A stretch of 64,000 nucleotides of DNA from Xanthoparmelia taractica. Its lineage: Eukaryota; Ascomycota; Lecanoromycetes; Lecanorales; Parmeliaceae. A program made the translations under genes and the position numbers. The notes beneath the pieces are model-generated. The model was not told the DNA's origin and ran no database searches. It was given only the letters and a program-made list of their open reading frames with translations. The stretch spans positions 124,001 through 188,000 of the forward strand of contig JANQBS010000045.1 of assembly GCA_033085395.1 (NCBI GenBank), read 5' to 3'. Below, piece by piece: positions 1-11,102 of the stretch (its first letter is position 1; each line of letters starts with the position of its first letter).

Positions 1-252
1 CCCAAACCCCAGCGCCAATCTATTCAAACGCTCCCCCTTCCCAAACTCATCTCATCTCATCACAAGCAACGCACACACCCGCAAGCACACCCAAACCAAA
101 CCACACCACAGTGCCATACGCCCTCTGCAGCAGCGAGACGAGGCCACGGACCGGGCTGGATTTTGGTGGGTCAATGAAGGGTAGGTTTGAGAGATTGGGG
201 GGAGGATGAGGAAGAGGGTGTGGTGTGTTTGCGGTGGGTTTGTGTTTGTGTT

Positions 253-440
253 GGGGAGGGAGAGGGGAAGGGGGATAGCGAGGGGGTTGGGGGAGGGGCA
301 TAGGGAGGGGCATAGGGAGGAGGAGGGGGTTGAAGGGGATGGAGAATGGGGATGAGGATGAGCAGGAGGGTAAAGGGGGATGGGCAGGAAGAGGAGTAAG
401 AGGAAGGATGGTGAGGGGAGGGGTGTTATGAGTGGGGGAG
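253..440 (+). repeat. G-run-rich tract with quadruplex potential
   Basis: Many GGG to GGGGG runs separated by one to six bases lie on the plus strand, densest at 253-335. Four consecutive G-runs within about 25 bases satisfy the usual quadruplex pattern. The opposite strand reads as a Pro/Leu/Ser-rich frame that I treat as an artefact. Confidence 0.6.
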
Positions 441-969
441 TCACAGTTTAGTTGTCAAGGGCGTGAAGGAGGGGAGGGGGGTATGTGAATATAAATGTAA
501 AGGATTGGGTGTGAGTGAGTAGGTGTGAGTGTGTGGATTTGAGTTGAGTGCGTGAGTTAGTGAGTACGTGAGTGAGTAAGTAGGACCTTTTTTTTCTTTT
601 TTTTCTTGATTTTGGCATACTTGCTTGCGTGGATAGATGGCGAGGTATTTGAACGAAAAAGGAGTCAAGGACCGAAGAGAAACACAATCTCTCCCGAAAT
701 CAAAATCAAAATCAACAATACTCTATACAAAATTCCATTCCGCATAGCACATCCCTATCTCCTCTCCAACATTCATCCCCCCTCCAACCCCTCCCCTTTT
801 TCCAACAATCCCCTCCCTCCTCCAACATACAATCCCCTTTCCAATTCTACCGACTCTCAAACGACCCTCCTCCTCCCCCCCACACGCCTCAATCATCCAA
901 CCCCCGCCAAACACAAACGCTTCCTCCTAATCTTATCAGATAGATACCCTTTCCACACCAGCTACTATA

Positions 970-1092
970 CCCTCTCCCTCTCCCTCTCCCTTCTCCCTTC
1001 TCCCTTCCCCCCCCCTTTCCCCCCCCCCTTTTCATTCTCATTTTCCCTCTCCACCTCCACCTCCATCTCCGTCTCCATCTCCATTCCCCATT
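970..1092 (+). repeat. Pyrimidine (CT/C) tract
   Basis: An almost pure C and T stretch, including CCCTCT-type repeats and two long C-runs near 1007-1028. Such tracts are common upstream of fungal genes, but no gene start follows closely on the plus strand. Confidence 0.7.
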
Positions 1093-1465
1093 CCCCACAA
1101 AACCAAACCAAACCAAATCAACCAACCAAACCAAATCAGACAAACGAACCAAACGAACGAGAACCCCCCCCCCTAACTTTTTTCCTAGGTTCCACTGTTC
1201 CTCATCCCCGGTTCCCGTTTCCCAGTTGCCGTTTTCCCTTGGTCTGGTCTGGCCTACGGTTGAAAAGGAGCAGAACAGGGGTTGGTTGGGACAGTATTGG
1301 GATTTGGACTTGGACTTGGATTTGTATTGGACTTGGGTTTGTATTGGAATCGTATTGGAATTGGAATTGTATGGGACTTGGCCAAAGGGAGGTGTATGAG
1401 TAAGTAATTGGATTAAAGAGAAGGAAGGAAAAAGTGCAAGGGTGGAGCTTTTCTCAAGGTGCTTG

Positions 1466-1484
1466 TATATATATATATATATAT
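1466..1484. repeat. (TA)n microsatellite
   Basis: A perfect TA dinucleotide run of about 19 bases, followed by an imperfect GTAT run. It lies in non-coding DNA. Confidence 0.9.
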
Positions 1485-1777
1485 GTATGTATATTTTTAA
1501 ATTAAATCCGAGGTTTGACCACGTGCGACGGATGGGATGGAAAAGTGCGCTTCAAAAGGGAGGAGAGTTTGAAGGGGTACATATTATTGATAAAGTAATG
1601 GCTAGACGTTGCGAGTATACTCTAATGCACAAGGGCAGAAATGAATAGACGAGAGAGAGACAAACGAAGGTGTCAGATCTCTCAATACCAGACTCGCCCA
1701 TCTCTTACGCATCATAGACCTCCTTTCCAATACACCCGTCGTTCAAATGTCATACACCACACAAGACACCGTACCCC

Positions 1778-2806
1778 CTAGCAAGCACTCTCCCGCCTCA
1801 GCCCTTCTCCCGTCGAATGCTTCTTCTTCTTCTGATACCTATGCTTCCCAGTCTGCGGCTGCCTCTTCTTGGGCGTAAACTTCGGCACAGCATCCTTGTG
1901 CACCGCAATCTTACCCCACACCACGAAATCAGGCTGACCCTCGATCCTGATAACCCGACCTTCCCTCGTCCAGCTGGCAAAGTTGGCCTTTTGCTCCGCC
2001 ACGGCTTGGCGGTGCGATTTCCCGCTGAAAAGCTGTGTCGCGAAGCGAAAAGCACCGGTTGGGAGGCGGAAGTAACAGGGTGCGAGGCGCAATCCTAGGG
2101 ATATGACGTTGTGGGGTGTGAGAGGCGCCGACAGAGGCTCGGCGTATTCTTCTGGCAGATCTATTTGGCGTCGTTGGATCCTTGGTTGGAATCCGACTCG
2201 GGCAATCTTTTCTTGCCAATACCGTCGTGCTTCTTCCATCCGCCTCATCATGTTTTCCATCTCGAAAATAACCACCGCTCTAGCGGCGGCAGCAACGAAT
2301 CGCGTCCGTCGCGGCTCCGACCATTCCTCATACTCTAGCCAGAGTCCGGCCCAGAATGCTTCTTTGGTAAGCTTGGAGAGACTTTGGACATGGGCCTTTT
2401 GCTGTGTCTGGTCGAGCCCCTGAAACCATAGGCGCCATTCAGCGGACTTTGAGGCGGCGACGGATACCTCCCACCTTTGTTGTATAGCGCCCGGTAGACA
2501 AAATTCTTCCAAGGCTCGGAAAGGTAACAGACTGTATGACCTTTTCACGCTAGGCTCGAGTTTGCTATTGGTCGTGGCAACCTCAAACTTTGGTACAAAG
2601 ATAGGTTGCTCAATGTATTCCAATCGCTTTTGGTTAGCTGGTCTGGCGTATAGAGCAGGGTGATGGACGAATGGTGCTGCTCTCTCATCAGCATGGCATT
2701 GAAAGTATAATCTCTGCTGTATAGGGCTCTTACGAGTTTGAATCCACATCACAGCACCGACCGTCATCCCCTGGGTGTCTTCTGAATCCCACCGCCAGTC
2801 CGTCAT
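1778..2806 (-). CDS. Hypothetical protein, 342 aa, basic C-terminus
   Basis: Single-exon frame from ATG at 2806 to TAG at 1778-1780, 342 codons. I do not recognise the family. The N-terminal third looks globular, with several Trp and Tyr. The middle carries an acidic/Arg-rich helical stretch (MMRRMEEARRYWQEKIARV), and the last 45 residues are very Lys/Arg-rich, ending in a KKKK run. A basic tail of this kind suits nucleic-acid binding or organelle targeting, but that is inference. The opposite strand also has open frames over 1817-2423; they follow from codon bias and have no family resemblance. Codon use resembles the neighbours and I see no sign of decay. Confidence 0.7.
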   Translation of the reverse strand: MTDWRWDSEDTQGMTVGAVMWIQTRKSPIQQRLYFQCHADERAAPFVHHPALYARPANQKRLEYIEQPIFVPKFEVATTNSKLEPSVKRSYSLLPFRALEEFCLPGAIQQRWEVSVAASKSAEWRLWFQGLDQTQQKAHVQSLSKLTKEAFWAGLWLEYEEWSEPRRTRFVAAAARAVVIFEMENMMRRMEEARRYWQEKIARVGFQPRIQRRQIDLPEEYAEPLSAPLTPHNVISLGLRLAPCYFRLPTGAFRFATQLFSGKSHRQAVAEQKANFASWTREGRVIRIEGQPDFVVWGKIAVHKDAVPKFTPKKRQPQTGKHRYQKKKKHSTGEGLRRESAC

Positions 2807-3476
2807 CTTGAACGATTAAGCTAAAAAGCCTTGACAATATCTATTAGATAGTGAGAGCTTGGTTAATCGGTTGTAGAGGCCTTGATTTGGCGTAGGTTTG
2901 GTCGGCTTTTGCTTCTGGTCTTGATCCTGTCTGATGACTTGTGGGCGACTGGAGAGTCCGTGCAAGCCTAGCTATGCAATGGTTGGGTGTATTAGTCGGT
3001 TAAAAGAACGACAATTAGTTGGTGTTCTCCTCGTGGGAATGGAGATATGAAGCACCAAATATAATTTTAATGAAATACACTGCAATCCCGAAGATGATAA
3101 AGAAAGTGATAAGAACCATGGCAAGGTTGTCGCGCGTAAGTGTGTAGCTGGTAGTCTGCTCGAGATGATGAGATGAGATGTCGAGGTTGAGAGATAGTTA
3201 TATTAGCTCTATGGTCCAGTGAGTGGGCCAACGAGGAAAGCACGACCTTGAGGACTGGGCGCAACCTTCTCATCGATGTTCAGAAGAAAACACATACTAG
3301 AAGAGGTCATCCAAAGCTTCCGAAAGAGACTGAAATGTCTGATTAAAGATGAGGATAAGCCTCGGAAAGGGTATCTAGAAACCAACGCATTTGACGACTA
3401 TTAGAGACTACCTGTTCCAGTCACCTGAAGACTTCAGCCGGGATGATTAGAACAGCCAGGACATTATAATTAAGGC
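2807..3476. other. Intergenic spacer
   Basis: 670 bases between two minus-strand genes. It should contain the promoter of the 342 aa gene and the 3' end of the 510 aa gene. The only open frame (minus strand, 3067-3273) is short and unsupported. Confidence 0.6.
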
Positions 3477-5062
3477 TCAGAAGGCAACACCGACGTTGGC
3501 TACTTGGGGTGGTAGTGGCGTCTTCTCCGCATCGAAGCTGGCGCCTCGACCACCACCAAGGGTCCAGTATGAAGACATCGAGCTCTGCTTTGTATGAGAT
3601 CGAGAAATAGGAGAGGACTGTACGCTATTGGGTTCTGTTGGGCTGGAATTATCGTCTACGCTGGATAACGTTGATGAGCGCTCAGCTATCGGGAGCTTTG
3701 GCCGGGCCTGCAGGATCCACTGGGAAAGCCGATTTCGGAAGGATAAATGAGTATCACTGGAGATGGCAGTAGTCATCATGGGTTTCTCAACCATCGCGGT
3801 CTCTGCGCAGAGTGAGTCCAAGAGAGGCGTTGGTGGGTTTAACCACGTAGAGCTTCCGGAAGATGATCTCGCTTGGGACATGATAGGCTCTTCTGCATCG
3901 GCACCGCGCCTCATCGAACCTTGCCTTTGAAGCGGTCGATCATCTCGGGCCGAATCGCCGGTGATTTCCTCGCCATTGGAGATGGGAGAGGGAGGCATCT
4001 GCTCACCGGGTCTTGGAGACAAAGGCGATATTTCCTCTTGGATGGTAGCGCAATTGGGCAAGCGCCCCTCTGGCGACTTTCGCTCTTCCAAGTGAGTACG
4101 CAGCCGCAGACTCTGCTCACTAGCTCTCCGATAGATTGTGTGGGAGGGCTCGGAGTTGGACCGAGTGGCAGCAGGCAGAGGCTGGGGTAGAAGGGCATCT
4201 CTGGCGTCCAAGGCATCCAAGAAATCCTGTGCACTTCGAGAGGTGAGGAAGCTCGGTCTGCGCTCGATAGACTTTGACCGTAGGTGATCGATGGACCGCG
4301 GCTTTGAGGGACCACCAGCCAAGTTCCAAGTGAATTGGCTGTCCACGCTGAATCTTGATGTATCTAGGGAGGATGTCCTCGAAGGTACTGGCTTTCTCGG
4401 AATTGAGAAAGAGCTTGAAGGATGCCAAAGTAGCATGGAGTCTGATCGTGACTTTAGGAGTGCTTGCGCAGGTCGTTCCAGTGTCACATCCTTCGTCTTG
4501 TCCGCTCCGTCTTCCCAAAACATTGGTAGCTCGGGAAGCTCATTGCCAGGCAGGTAGATGCTCAATTGTAGAGGTCGAAATGCTGGTGTTCGTCTCGGGG
4601 GAGATTTGCGTCCGCTTTGGACCCTTCTGAACTCGGATGGGGCACCGATTGCTGGTCGATGGGGAGTGCTGCGTCTGCATGTAAAGCTCATTCGGCTCAA
4701 AGACCTTGAGGTCCGAAGTCGGCATTCGGAAAGCCATACAGACTGACGCAGGGAGCTTGAGGGGCGTTGAGACGTAGACTGCCGATAGGAGGATCGAGCT
4801 GTTGCATCTGTACGGTTGAGATCGTATGCCAGTGGAGGATGTGGCACAGGTTGCTCGTAGTAGACATCAGTGTGATTACCAGCAGCTACTAATTACATTG
4901 TTAGCGAGCTTTCTCTAGTTGATCAGTGGTAAAGGACGTACTTGTACCTGGAGCCGCTGGCTCATTGTTCCCGCCGTCCTGCGGCTTTTGAAAGCAAGAG
5001 TGAAAGGAAGTGGCCAGCCATGTCGAACGCACCAACTCCAAACAGTCTCTCAAGCCCTCCAT
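3477..5062 (-). CDS. Ser/Arg-rich hypothetical protein, 510 aa, two exons
   Basis: Reconstructed as exon 1 5062-4942 and exon 2 4888-3477, with a 53-nt intron (donor GTACGT, CTAAC branch, TTAG acceptor). The exons total 1533 nt, exactly 511 codons including stop. The protein starts MEGLRDCLELVRSTW. The rest is largely disordered: rich in Ser, Arg and Pro, with several basic-residue-directed phosphorylation-like motifs such as RRPSF and no recognisable fold. Taking only the long open frame would miss the start, because it begins at a GTG inside exon 2. I do not recognise the family; a regulatory or scaffold role is possible but unsupported. Confidence 0.65.
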
Positions 5063-6141
5063 TACTACACCTTCATTACAAACATTGACAGACCCAAAAG
5101 CTTATGAAAGATGTGAGTAAGGACGGAGGCGTTGAGCTATCATATACACGGAGCTGGGAATTGGAAACCGCACATCGTTTCCGAGGCGTGCGTACACAGA
5201 CACATATGAGACAATTGCTCTCCATAGACAATCATTATCAGATAGAAATCACGCTCAGAGAGAGGGCGCCAATGAGCTCGAGAGCAAATTGGGGCACGGA
5301 TTCAGAAGAGGTCAGCATTGGACGGGTGAAATGGTTCATTATAGCTTAATGATAGTGCCCATTCATGAGCGGCAGGAAATGCTAGGGATAAGGATTTATC
5401 ACCACCAACCATAGCTTGGTGCATTGTGATTGATATGGCGTCGGGCGCTTACGGACGAGAGGGCCTTCAGCGTGACCTCGTCTGACCGATTAAGGAGAAG
5501 CTAAGGCAGGCACAAAGTATTGGACTTGCTGGCAAGGGTGAACGGGTTTGTCTAGCCATGACGAATCATTCTGAGTGAGTGAGACGTTTGTGGTTTGAAT
5601 ATTGGCTTTCATACTCTGGCTAAGATGGTAGATGGTAACGCTGATTGCTGGACTCGTTCATCCCCAAGGCGGGAACTAAGCGTCACAAAAGCGTTGGAAC
5701 CTTGTTTGGCATACATATCACATGGTACTTCTACTCCGTATATCTTCTTGCATCATACCGGGGAATACTAAGGTAGGTATGGATGTAAAAATAAACCACG
5801 GATAACGCACGCACTAGTCGACCCTGATACTGATATATCAAGTCTATTCGTTTCAGTATATCGCGCCAGGAACGATCGCCAGCCCTCAGGGTGTGCCTGC
5901 CACACACCGCGTGACCTTTCAAAAATGCTTGGCCGTTCACAATGAATGGAGGTCTATGACTGGCAGCGCCTCTACATGCCACAACGGTGGGTGCTTACCC
6001 GAGTACATTGGCCTATAATCTACATGCGTCTATGGTTCTATAGGTGCAAGCCCGCCCGCTTTTTGGCAGTCCTCCTACAGGCAATTGTTCAGAGCATGCT
6101 GAGTCCCTACATCGATCTTCGAAACGTGAGCCCACTCACTT
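5063..6141. other. Intergenic spacer
   Basis: About 1.1 kb between two minus-strand genes. Short open frames at 5104-5349, 5731-5982 and 5946-6232 lack composition or similarity that would support them. One copy of the nonamer TACTCCGTA lies at 5732-5740. Confidence 0.6.
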
Positions 6142-6879
6142 TTATAGCTGTGAAGAGGTCTCCCTTCTATCTTTTGTAGATTCCGTACTGGCAAAGAATT
6201 GCGGGAATATTGATCTCAATTCTTCCAGGTGACGAATTTGATATCTTCCAGCCTTGCTCTCTGGAGCCGAATCTTCCTCTTCCAACTTATGCACCACTGT
6301 CCAACCCCGCTCAGTTGCGTGCCTGCAATTAAGGGCCGAGTCATCCACAAAGTAGCACTCCTCCCCCAACGTCGCTCCAGCCTCCCTCTCCGCCTTATCA
6401 AACATCTCTTTGTGCGGTTTTGCCAGCAACACCTTGGCTGCGTAGTCACAATAAGTGACTCCTTCAAAACAATCCTCCACGCCCAGTAGCCTTACCACCC
6501 TTCGCGCATGCGTTATATACGCATTCGTGAACAACCACAGCTTCACCTTGCTCCTATCTATATCTTCAAGCAGCTTTCTCAGCTGCGGGTCTGGCTTTAT
6601 TACATCGTCGAGCGGTAATGCATCGTCGACTTCACGGTTATAGGCCAAAGGGTCGATGGTATGGTGTTTGACAAGACCGGAAATGGCGAGGCCATAGTCT
6701 TTGTAGTATCTCGCATGAAGAGTCCTGGCGTCTGCGGCGGGCAGAGAAAGGTGGCGAACGAAGTAGGAGTCGATGAGCTCCTGCATTAATTCTTGAATGC
6801 GGAGGCTGCGAGGGTAGAGACAATTATCTATGTCAAAGAAGAAGACCGGCCGCTGGTCTGGAGAAGAGGTTGTTGACAT
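6142..6879 (-). CDS. SDT1: Pyrimidine 5'-nucleotidase, HAD superfamily (SDT1/PHM8 type)
   Basis: Intronless, 245 aa, ATG at 6879. Members of this HAD family dephosphorylate pyrimidine nucleotides (SDT1) or lysophosphatidate and nucleotides (PHM8) in the cytosol. HAD motif I is DIDNCLY at residues 16-22, with Asp16 the expected nucleophile and Asp18 the acid/base. Motif II is the Thr in LFTNAY. The motif III Lys lies in LLAKPHKE, and the motif IV acidic pair is in YFVDDSALN. An all-helical cap follows motif I, as in this family. Length matches fungal homologues. The gene is divergent from the CCCH gene, with 469 bases between starts. SDT1 and PHM8 are paralogues that cannot be separated from sequence alone. 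Confidence 0.88.
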   Translation of the reverse strand: MSTTSSPDQRPVFFFDIDNCLYPRSLRIQELMQELIDSYFVRHLSLPAADARTLHARYYKDYGLAISGLVKHHTIDPLAYNREVDDALPLDDVIKPDPQLRKLLEDIDRSKVKLWLFTNAYITHARRVVRLLGVEDCFEGVTYCDYAAKVLLAKPHKEMFDKAEREAGATLGEECYFVDDSALNCRHATERGWTVVHKLEEEDSAPESKAGRYQIRHLEELRSIFPQFFASTESTKDRRETSSQL

Positions 6880-7348
6880 TGTGTTGTTATTGTAGAGAAA
6901 ATATGTGGAGGATCGAGGTAAGAGTTAGGCTTTAGCTAAAGCAAATTAAGAGGGAAGCTTAATGAGCTGTGTTCGAAGTAATCTCTACTATAAAATGTAG
7001 ACTATGTCCTGCGGTCATCGTCCGCCGTTCTCCTGTCCCTTTCTATTCGAGCTTTGCTGTTGTCAAGTGGTGAACTGGTGAGGAATCTGGAATCTGGACT
7101 CGATATCCTTGCATTTCACGCTAGAGTGAAAGCAGTCTAGCCGCTGTGGCCGAAGCTTCATCCAGATCCAACCTCCGTGCCTCCTTTCCTACTTCACTCA
7201 GCACAGGCTGCTGGCCAAGTCATCTATACAGAACACTGTCTTGGCTTCTACTCCATCAGGTCGCTCGCGATCCTGAACGAGATTACAGAGTCAAGTGCGT
7301 CGATAACTTACTCACATTGACGCAGCACTGAACAAGCCAACATTACGT
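6880..7348. promoter_or_regulatory. Divergent intergenic region, nucleotidase / CCCH gene
   Basis: 469 bases between two divergent start codons, so it must hold both promoters and both 5' leaders. The plus-strand part, 7140-7340, reads openly for about 60 codons and then stops before the CCCH start. I see no clear TATA box. Confidence 0.6.
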
Positions 7349-10126
7349 ATGATGGCCACTGCTGTCGCTGCGCGCACTGGCTTTTCATCTAACAAGAATG
7401 AAGAGCTTGTTGAATATGAGAAACTTATAAAGCTTCGCAATGATGTCTTCGCAAATAGCCATGCCTCACCTAAGCTTCCCAGAGAGTTAGGTGGTCTAGG
7501 TAATCCATCTTCTGCCTCTGGACCTTTACCCTTAAAGCCTGCGTCTTCATCGCAGATGACGAATGGCGTTCACCCGCTGTCTCAGGTCAGCAATGCAACA
7601 TCATCCTCAACAGCAAGCCCGCATGTCACCAAGCCTTCGTCGCATCCCCTTCAGCCCAAGTCACCCAACAATCTGAAGATTACCACCCCAGCCACGGGGT
7701 CATCTGGCATCGACCCAATCTTTCTGACCAAGTCCGATGTACTTGTAAAAGCTGAGATACAACAGAAAAGGCAACGCATTGAGCGGGCCTTAGAGGAGCA
7801 AATGCACCAGAGAAAAAAGCAGAAAATCTTCGATCAGGAAGCCTTGCCAGACTTTAATGCTACAGAAGTCTTGAGAAAGGCACAAGAGCTTGTAAAGCCC
7901 GTTAAGAGGCACGAACCCAGTCGCGCTAACGGAGCTGCTTCGTCCAGTGATTCTTTTGATGAAAAGACATTCTACTCAAGTCAGGTCGAATCTACTACGA
8001 CTGAGGAAGCAGATGAGTCTCATAAATGGCGTCCCCATCGAATTTGCAATTTTTTCCTTAAGGGAGAGCACTGTCGATATGGAGATGCATGTACTTTCTC
8101 TCATGATCCAAAATTGAAGCAAAAGCTTGAAGCAGAAGGATCACAAATTATGGACCTTGATAGCATCAATGCTGACGAACAGACAAACCCACGCCCTAAC
8201 AAATTATCCGCCCACGCTTCGACGGACGGCCCAACCCCCCATCCTTCAATGAAAGAGAACAACGCAATTGCTCCGATGTCGCAGTCGGAGCGGAAGATGC
8301 AAGAACGCATTGCCCAACTGGAGGCTGAGCTTGCTAATAGATCGAGGAATGAGCAGCAAGCACGTCCAGACGCCACCGTTCGCCAGCACGCAAAGGATGT
8401 GAACGAGTCTCAGGACGACTCTGCATATTCGCCTCCTGGCCCAGATGAGTTCGGGCGAGATTCAGGGTTGCGTGAAGTTGAAACACGGCAGCCGGCAACA
8501 AAACAGCGGCCTCTAGGTGATCATCAACCACCAGCACGTGAGTTAGCCGCACGTAATGGCAGGTCGCCTTCACCGCTGCCGAACGATGTACGTGTGGTTA
8601 GGAATCATATTATGTCTCCTGTGGCGCCACAGCCTTCGCGTGTATCACCACTGGCCGTGGCTAAGGTTCCCCAAGTCTCCCAGGTCCAACGCAGCCACGG
8701 CGACAATCGCCGACTTTCGCGTGCATCTAACGTCGAGGTCGCAAGTGCTGGACAAAGCCCAAAAGCTAGCTTACAGCCTCTAAGCTCGAAGAAGCGAAGA
8801 AGAGGACTGGATCCCCAAGAGCACACCCGTAATGTGGTTCCTCGTAGAGAGATGGGTTCACCTGATATTCGTATCAAGGATGAGCCGGTTTCGCCTCCCC
8901 CTTTTGGGGATACTGTGGAAATACGACGGATCCATCCTAGGCAGGAAGCACCACGACAGCTGTATGTCGACGATGCTGCGTCTCAATATCGCGATCAAGA
9001 GCCAACAATCTATCAGCCCAGGCCTGGCGAACGTCCAGCGTATGGGCAACCTTTTGAAGATAGGGGACCACTAACACCATCAGCGCGCCGTGTGGTCTCG
9101 CGCAACGGGCAACGATACGTGGCGAACGAGGAACAGGATCTTAGGCGGGTTGTCAGTGCTAGACAAGTAAGAGCTCCGATGTCGCCTGCTCCTCACCCTG
9201 TGCAGTACTCTGCTCCTCAACCTCGTAGTAGTACTACGAGGGCAGCTTCTCAGGTTTACATCTCACCAGCGGGCCAGCCGATGCCTCAGCCGTACAGGGC
9301 ATCGGTTCAACCAGCATCAGCAACCTATGCATCTCATGATCGGTCGCCATCCCCGCCCTTGCGTCGATTGCAAGCGTCTCCATTTGGACGAAACTCTCTC
9401 CCTATGGCGCCGCCGCCACGCCGTATTATGATTGACCAATGGGGCAGAGAATGTATTGAGGTTCCTGTGAACCCTGGACGGCAAGTCTCCGTTGCCCCTG
9501 TTGCGAGCAGAATTGAATATGACCCCCGCTATGAGCAAGCCGCTCCTCATAATGTCCGACACCCGCATGTTGTGAACATTGACGACGAGGGGCCGTATGT
9601 CCGCAGGGTTCAGTCACCGATCTCTCAGCCGTTGTTCGAGTATCCACAACACAGAAACACGCAAGTGGTTGAGAAAAGCTCGCGAAGCATGCCGTACGCT
9701 GAGTCGTATGTTGCACGTAATGAGGGTCCTCGTCCGGTTGAGTATGCAGAAGCTCGGCTACCTGCCCGTTACGCAGAGGTGCCTGAAGCGCGCGAAGGGG
9801 TGATACGGATGCAGAGTGCACGGCCCCTTGAAAGACAATACGAAGTTCCTCGAGAACAAGTGACGAAAATGCAAAGTGTGAGACCTCAACAGCCGCGCAT
9901 TGTGCAACTGGGAGAAAGAGCCGAGAGCAGAGGGCAAGTGGGCCGTCAAGTCAGTGTCTTTGGCGACGAAGGACCTATGAGGGCGGTGAGCTATGCGGTG
10001 GAGAAAGGGCCGAGGTATCAGTACGCAAGTCATGGGCAGGACAGGGGCTACGTGGAGGAGATGACAGATGATGGTGGTATATACGAGGCACCGGGGAGCG
10101 CAGACAGACGACAAGTGTTGCGCTGA
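7349..10126 (+). CDS. CCCH zinc-finger protein, 925 aa
   Basis: A single open exon from tandem ATG codons at 7349 and 7352 to TGA at 10124-10126. One CCCH finger is visible at residues about 233-252 with spacing C-x8-C-x5-C-x3-H, the arrangement of RNA-binding CCCH fingers. A short coiled coil follows at about 316-338 (KMQERIAQLEAELANR). Everything after residue 400 is low-complexity and rich in Pro, Arg, Gln, Ser and Tyr, with repeated RQ, RPAR and SPxPP pieces, so it is probably disordered. By family, a single CCCH finger plus a disordered tail suggests an mRNA-binding or RNA-processing role, probably nuclear or cytoplasmic. No named orthologue is clear. The distal third may evolve quickly. 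Confidence 0.8.
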   Translation: MMATAVAARTGFSSNKNEELVEYEKLIKLRNDVFANSHASPKLPRELGGLGNPSSASGPLPLKPASSSQMTNGVHPLSQVSNATSSSTASPHVTKPSSHPLQPKSPNNLKITTPATGSSGIDPIFLTKSDVLVKAEIQQKRQRIERALEEQMHQRKKQKIFDQEALPDFNATEVLRKAQELVKPVKRHEPSRANGAASSSDSFDEKTFYSSQVESTTTEEADESHKWRPHRICNFFLKGEHCRYGDACTFSHDPKLKQKLEAEGSQIMDLDSINADEQTNPRPNKLSAHASTDGPTPHPSMKENNAIAPMSQSERKMQERIAQLEAELANRSRNEQQARPDATVRQHAKDVNESQDDSAYSPPGPDEFGRDSGLREVETRQPATKQRPLGDHQPPARELAARNGRSPSPLPNDVRVVRNHIMSPVAPQPSRVSPLAVAKVPQVSQVQRSHGDNRRLSRASNVEVASAGQSPKASLQPLSSKKRRRGLDPQEHTRNVVPRREMGSPDIRIKDEPVSPPPFGDTVEIRRIHPRQEAPRQLYVDDAASQYRDQEPTIYQPRPGERPAYGQPFEDRGPLTPSARRVVSRNGQRYVANEEQDLRRVVSARQVRAPMSPAPHPVQYSAPQPRSSTTRAASQVYISPAGQPMPQPYRASVQPASATYASHDRSPSPPLRRLQASPFGRNSLPMAPPPRRIMIDQWGRECIEVPVNPGRQVSVAPVASRIEYDPRYEQAAPHNVRHPHVVNIDDEGPYVRRVQSPISQPLFEYPQHRNTQVVEKSSRSMPYAESYVARNEGPRPVEYAEARLPARYAEVPEAREGVIRMQSARPLERQYEVPREQVTKMQSVRPQQPRIVQLGERAESRGQVGRQVSVFGDEGPMRAVSYAVEKGPRYQYASHGQDRGYVEEMTDDGGIYEAPGSADRRQVLR

Positions 10127-11102
10127 GAAGTCTGTTGTTGAAGTCGTGGGGAGTATGGTATGGGTGTGGCATATGGGGCTGGATGGGATGCTTGTTGCCA
10201 ATGGAGCAATATTGGTTAGTTGAGCTTTGGTGAGCTTGAGACTATCCCAATGTTGTATTTTATCTTGCACCAAGTCACACTATGAAGCATCATGGATGAC
10301 ACATTGATTGTCTTTTATGAAGGTTTAACCTCGAAATAATCAGGTACTGTTGTCTTGAGAATAATAATAATAATAATAATGAATGCGGGATAATTAATGG
10401 ATAACTTTATGAATAATGGGTACTTAACTACTTCAAGTAAGCGTTGAATAAGGGTGCCTGGTCATGACAAATGGTCGAGTCTTCCGGCTTCCCACGTCTG
10501 AGAAAAATGATGCCTACCGTAATCGGTAGCACGGTTGCCGAAAAGTCCGACTTCGCCTCTCTCGGATTAAGAAGCAAATAATAATCCATATCCGTATCAT
10601 CACTTTACTCTTCATTCTTCTTCTTGCATACTAGTAAATAATCTATTATGACTACGGTATAAGGTGCATCAAGTAGAGGGAAAAAAGTAGCTCACCAATC
10701 ATCTCTTCCATAGTTCCCTAATATAATTGGACATGTTGTATAGAACCGACATACAACTCAACATACAATCCATTTATCTTTCCCCCGACTCCCCCGAGAT
10801 CTAATAATCAAGGGGATACTTTCAGCCCTATGGAAATAAAAAAAATGCACTGCCCACATCCGATCTACCTGTGCATCTTGATTCGCGTCGAAGCACTGAA
10901 ACCTTGCTACTCTCCTTCGCGCTAAACCTATCACTCTCCCACCCCCAAACTCCTACCTTACCTTACCTTTCCCTTCCCATTCCCATTCCCACACAACTTC
11001 CCCCCACTGCTACACACTTTCATCTCCAGCCGCGGCAGATGCTTCTTCCCTTTCCCTCGTTTAATAGCATCAGCACCGTGAGGGGAGGTAGAGAGGTGCA
11101 TC
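10127..11102. other. Intergenic spacer with microsatellite and CT-rich promoter
   Basis: 976 bases between two plus-strand genes. It includes an ATA repeat at about 10360-10382 and a pyrimidine-rich block at about 10930-11035 immediately upstream of the KH-protein start, typical of fungal promoters. No gene is supported. Confidence 0.65.
10360..10382. repeat. (ATA)n microsatellite
   Basis: About seven perfect ATA units in the 3' flank of the CCCH gene. Confidence 0.9.

Larger units (their letters stand above)
1..1777. other. Gene-free low-complexity stretch at the left edge
   Basis: No convincing gene is visible. Positions about 150-560 are purine-rich on the plus strand, with repeated runs of three to five G. 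Positions about 690-1170 are pyrimidine-rich, with runs of up to ten C. Positions 1276-1380 are a decaying TTGGA/TTTGG repeat. The open frames here, including a 265-codon one at 606-1403, consist of Pro, Ser, Asn and Thr runs dictated by the repeats, so I do not call them genes. The region may be the promoter or leader of a gene lying to the left, but nothing here proves that. Confidence 0.6.

Noticed and set aside
52..444. 130-codon minus-strand Pro/Leu-rich frame
   Set aside because: It is the complement of a G-run repeat, and overlapping frames have the same flavour, so it is a composition artefact.
606..1403. 265-codon plus-strand open frame
   Set aside because: Composition is dictated by pyrimidine tracts (Pro, Ser, Leu, Thr and Asn runs). 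No family, no intron signals, no plausible start context.
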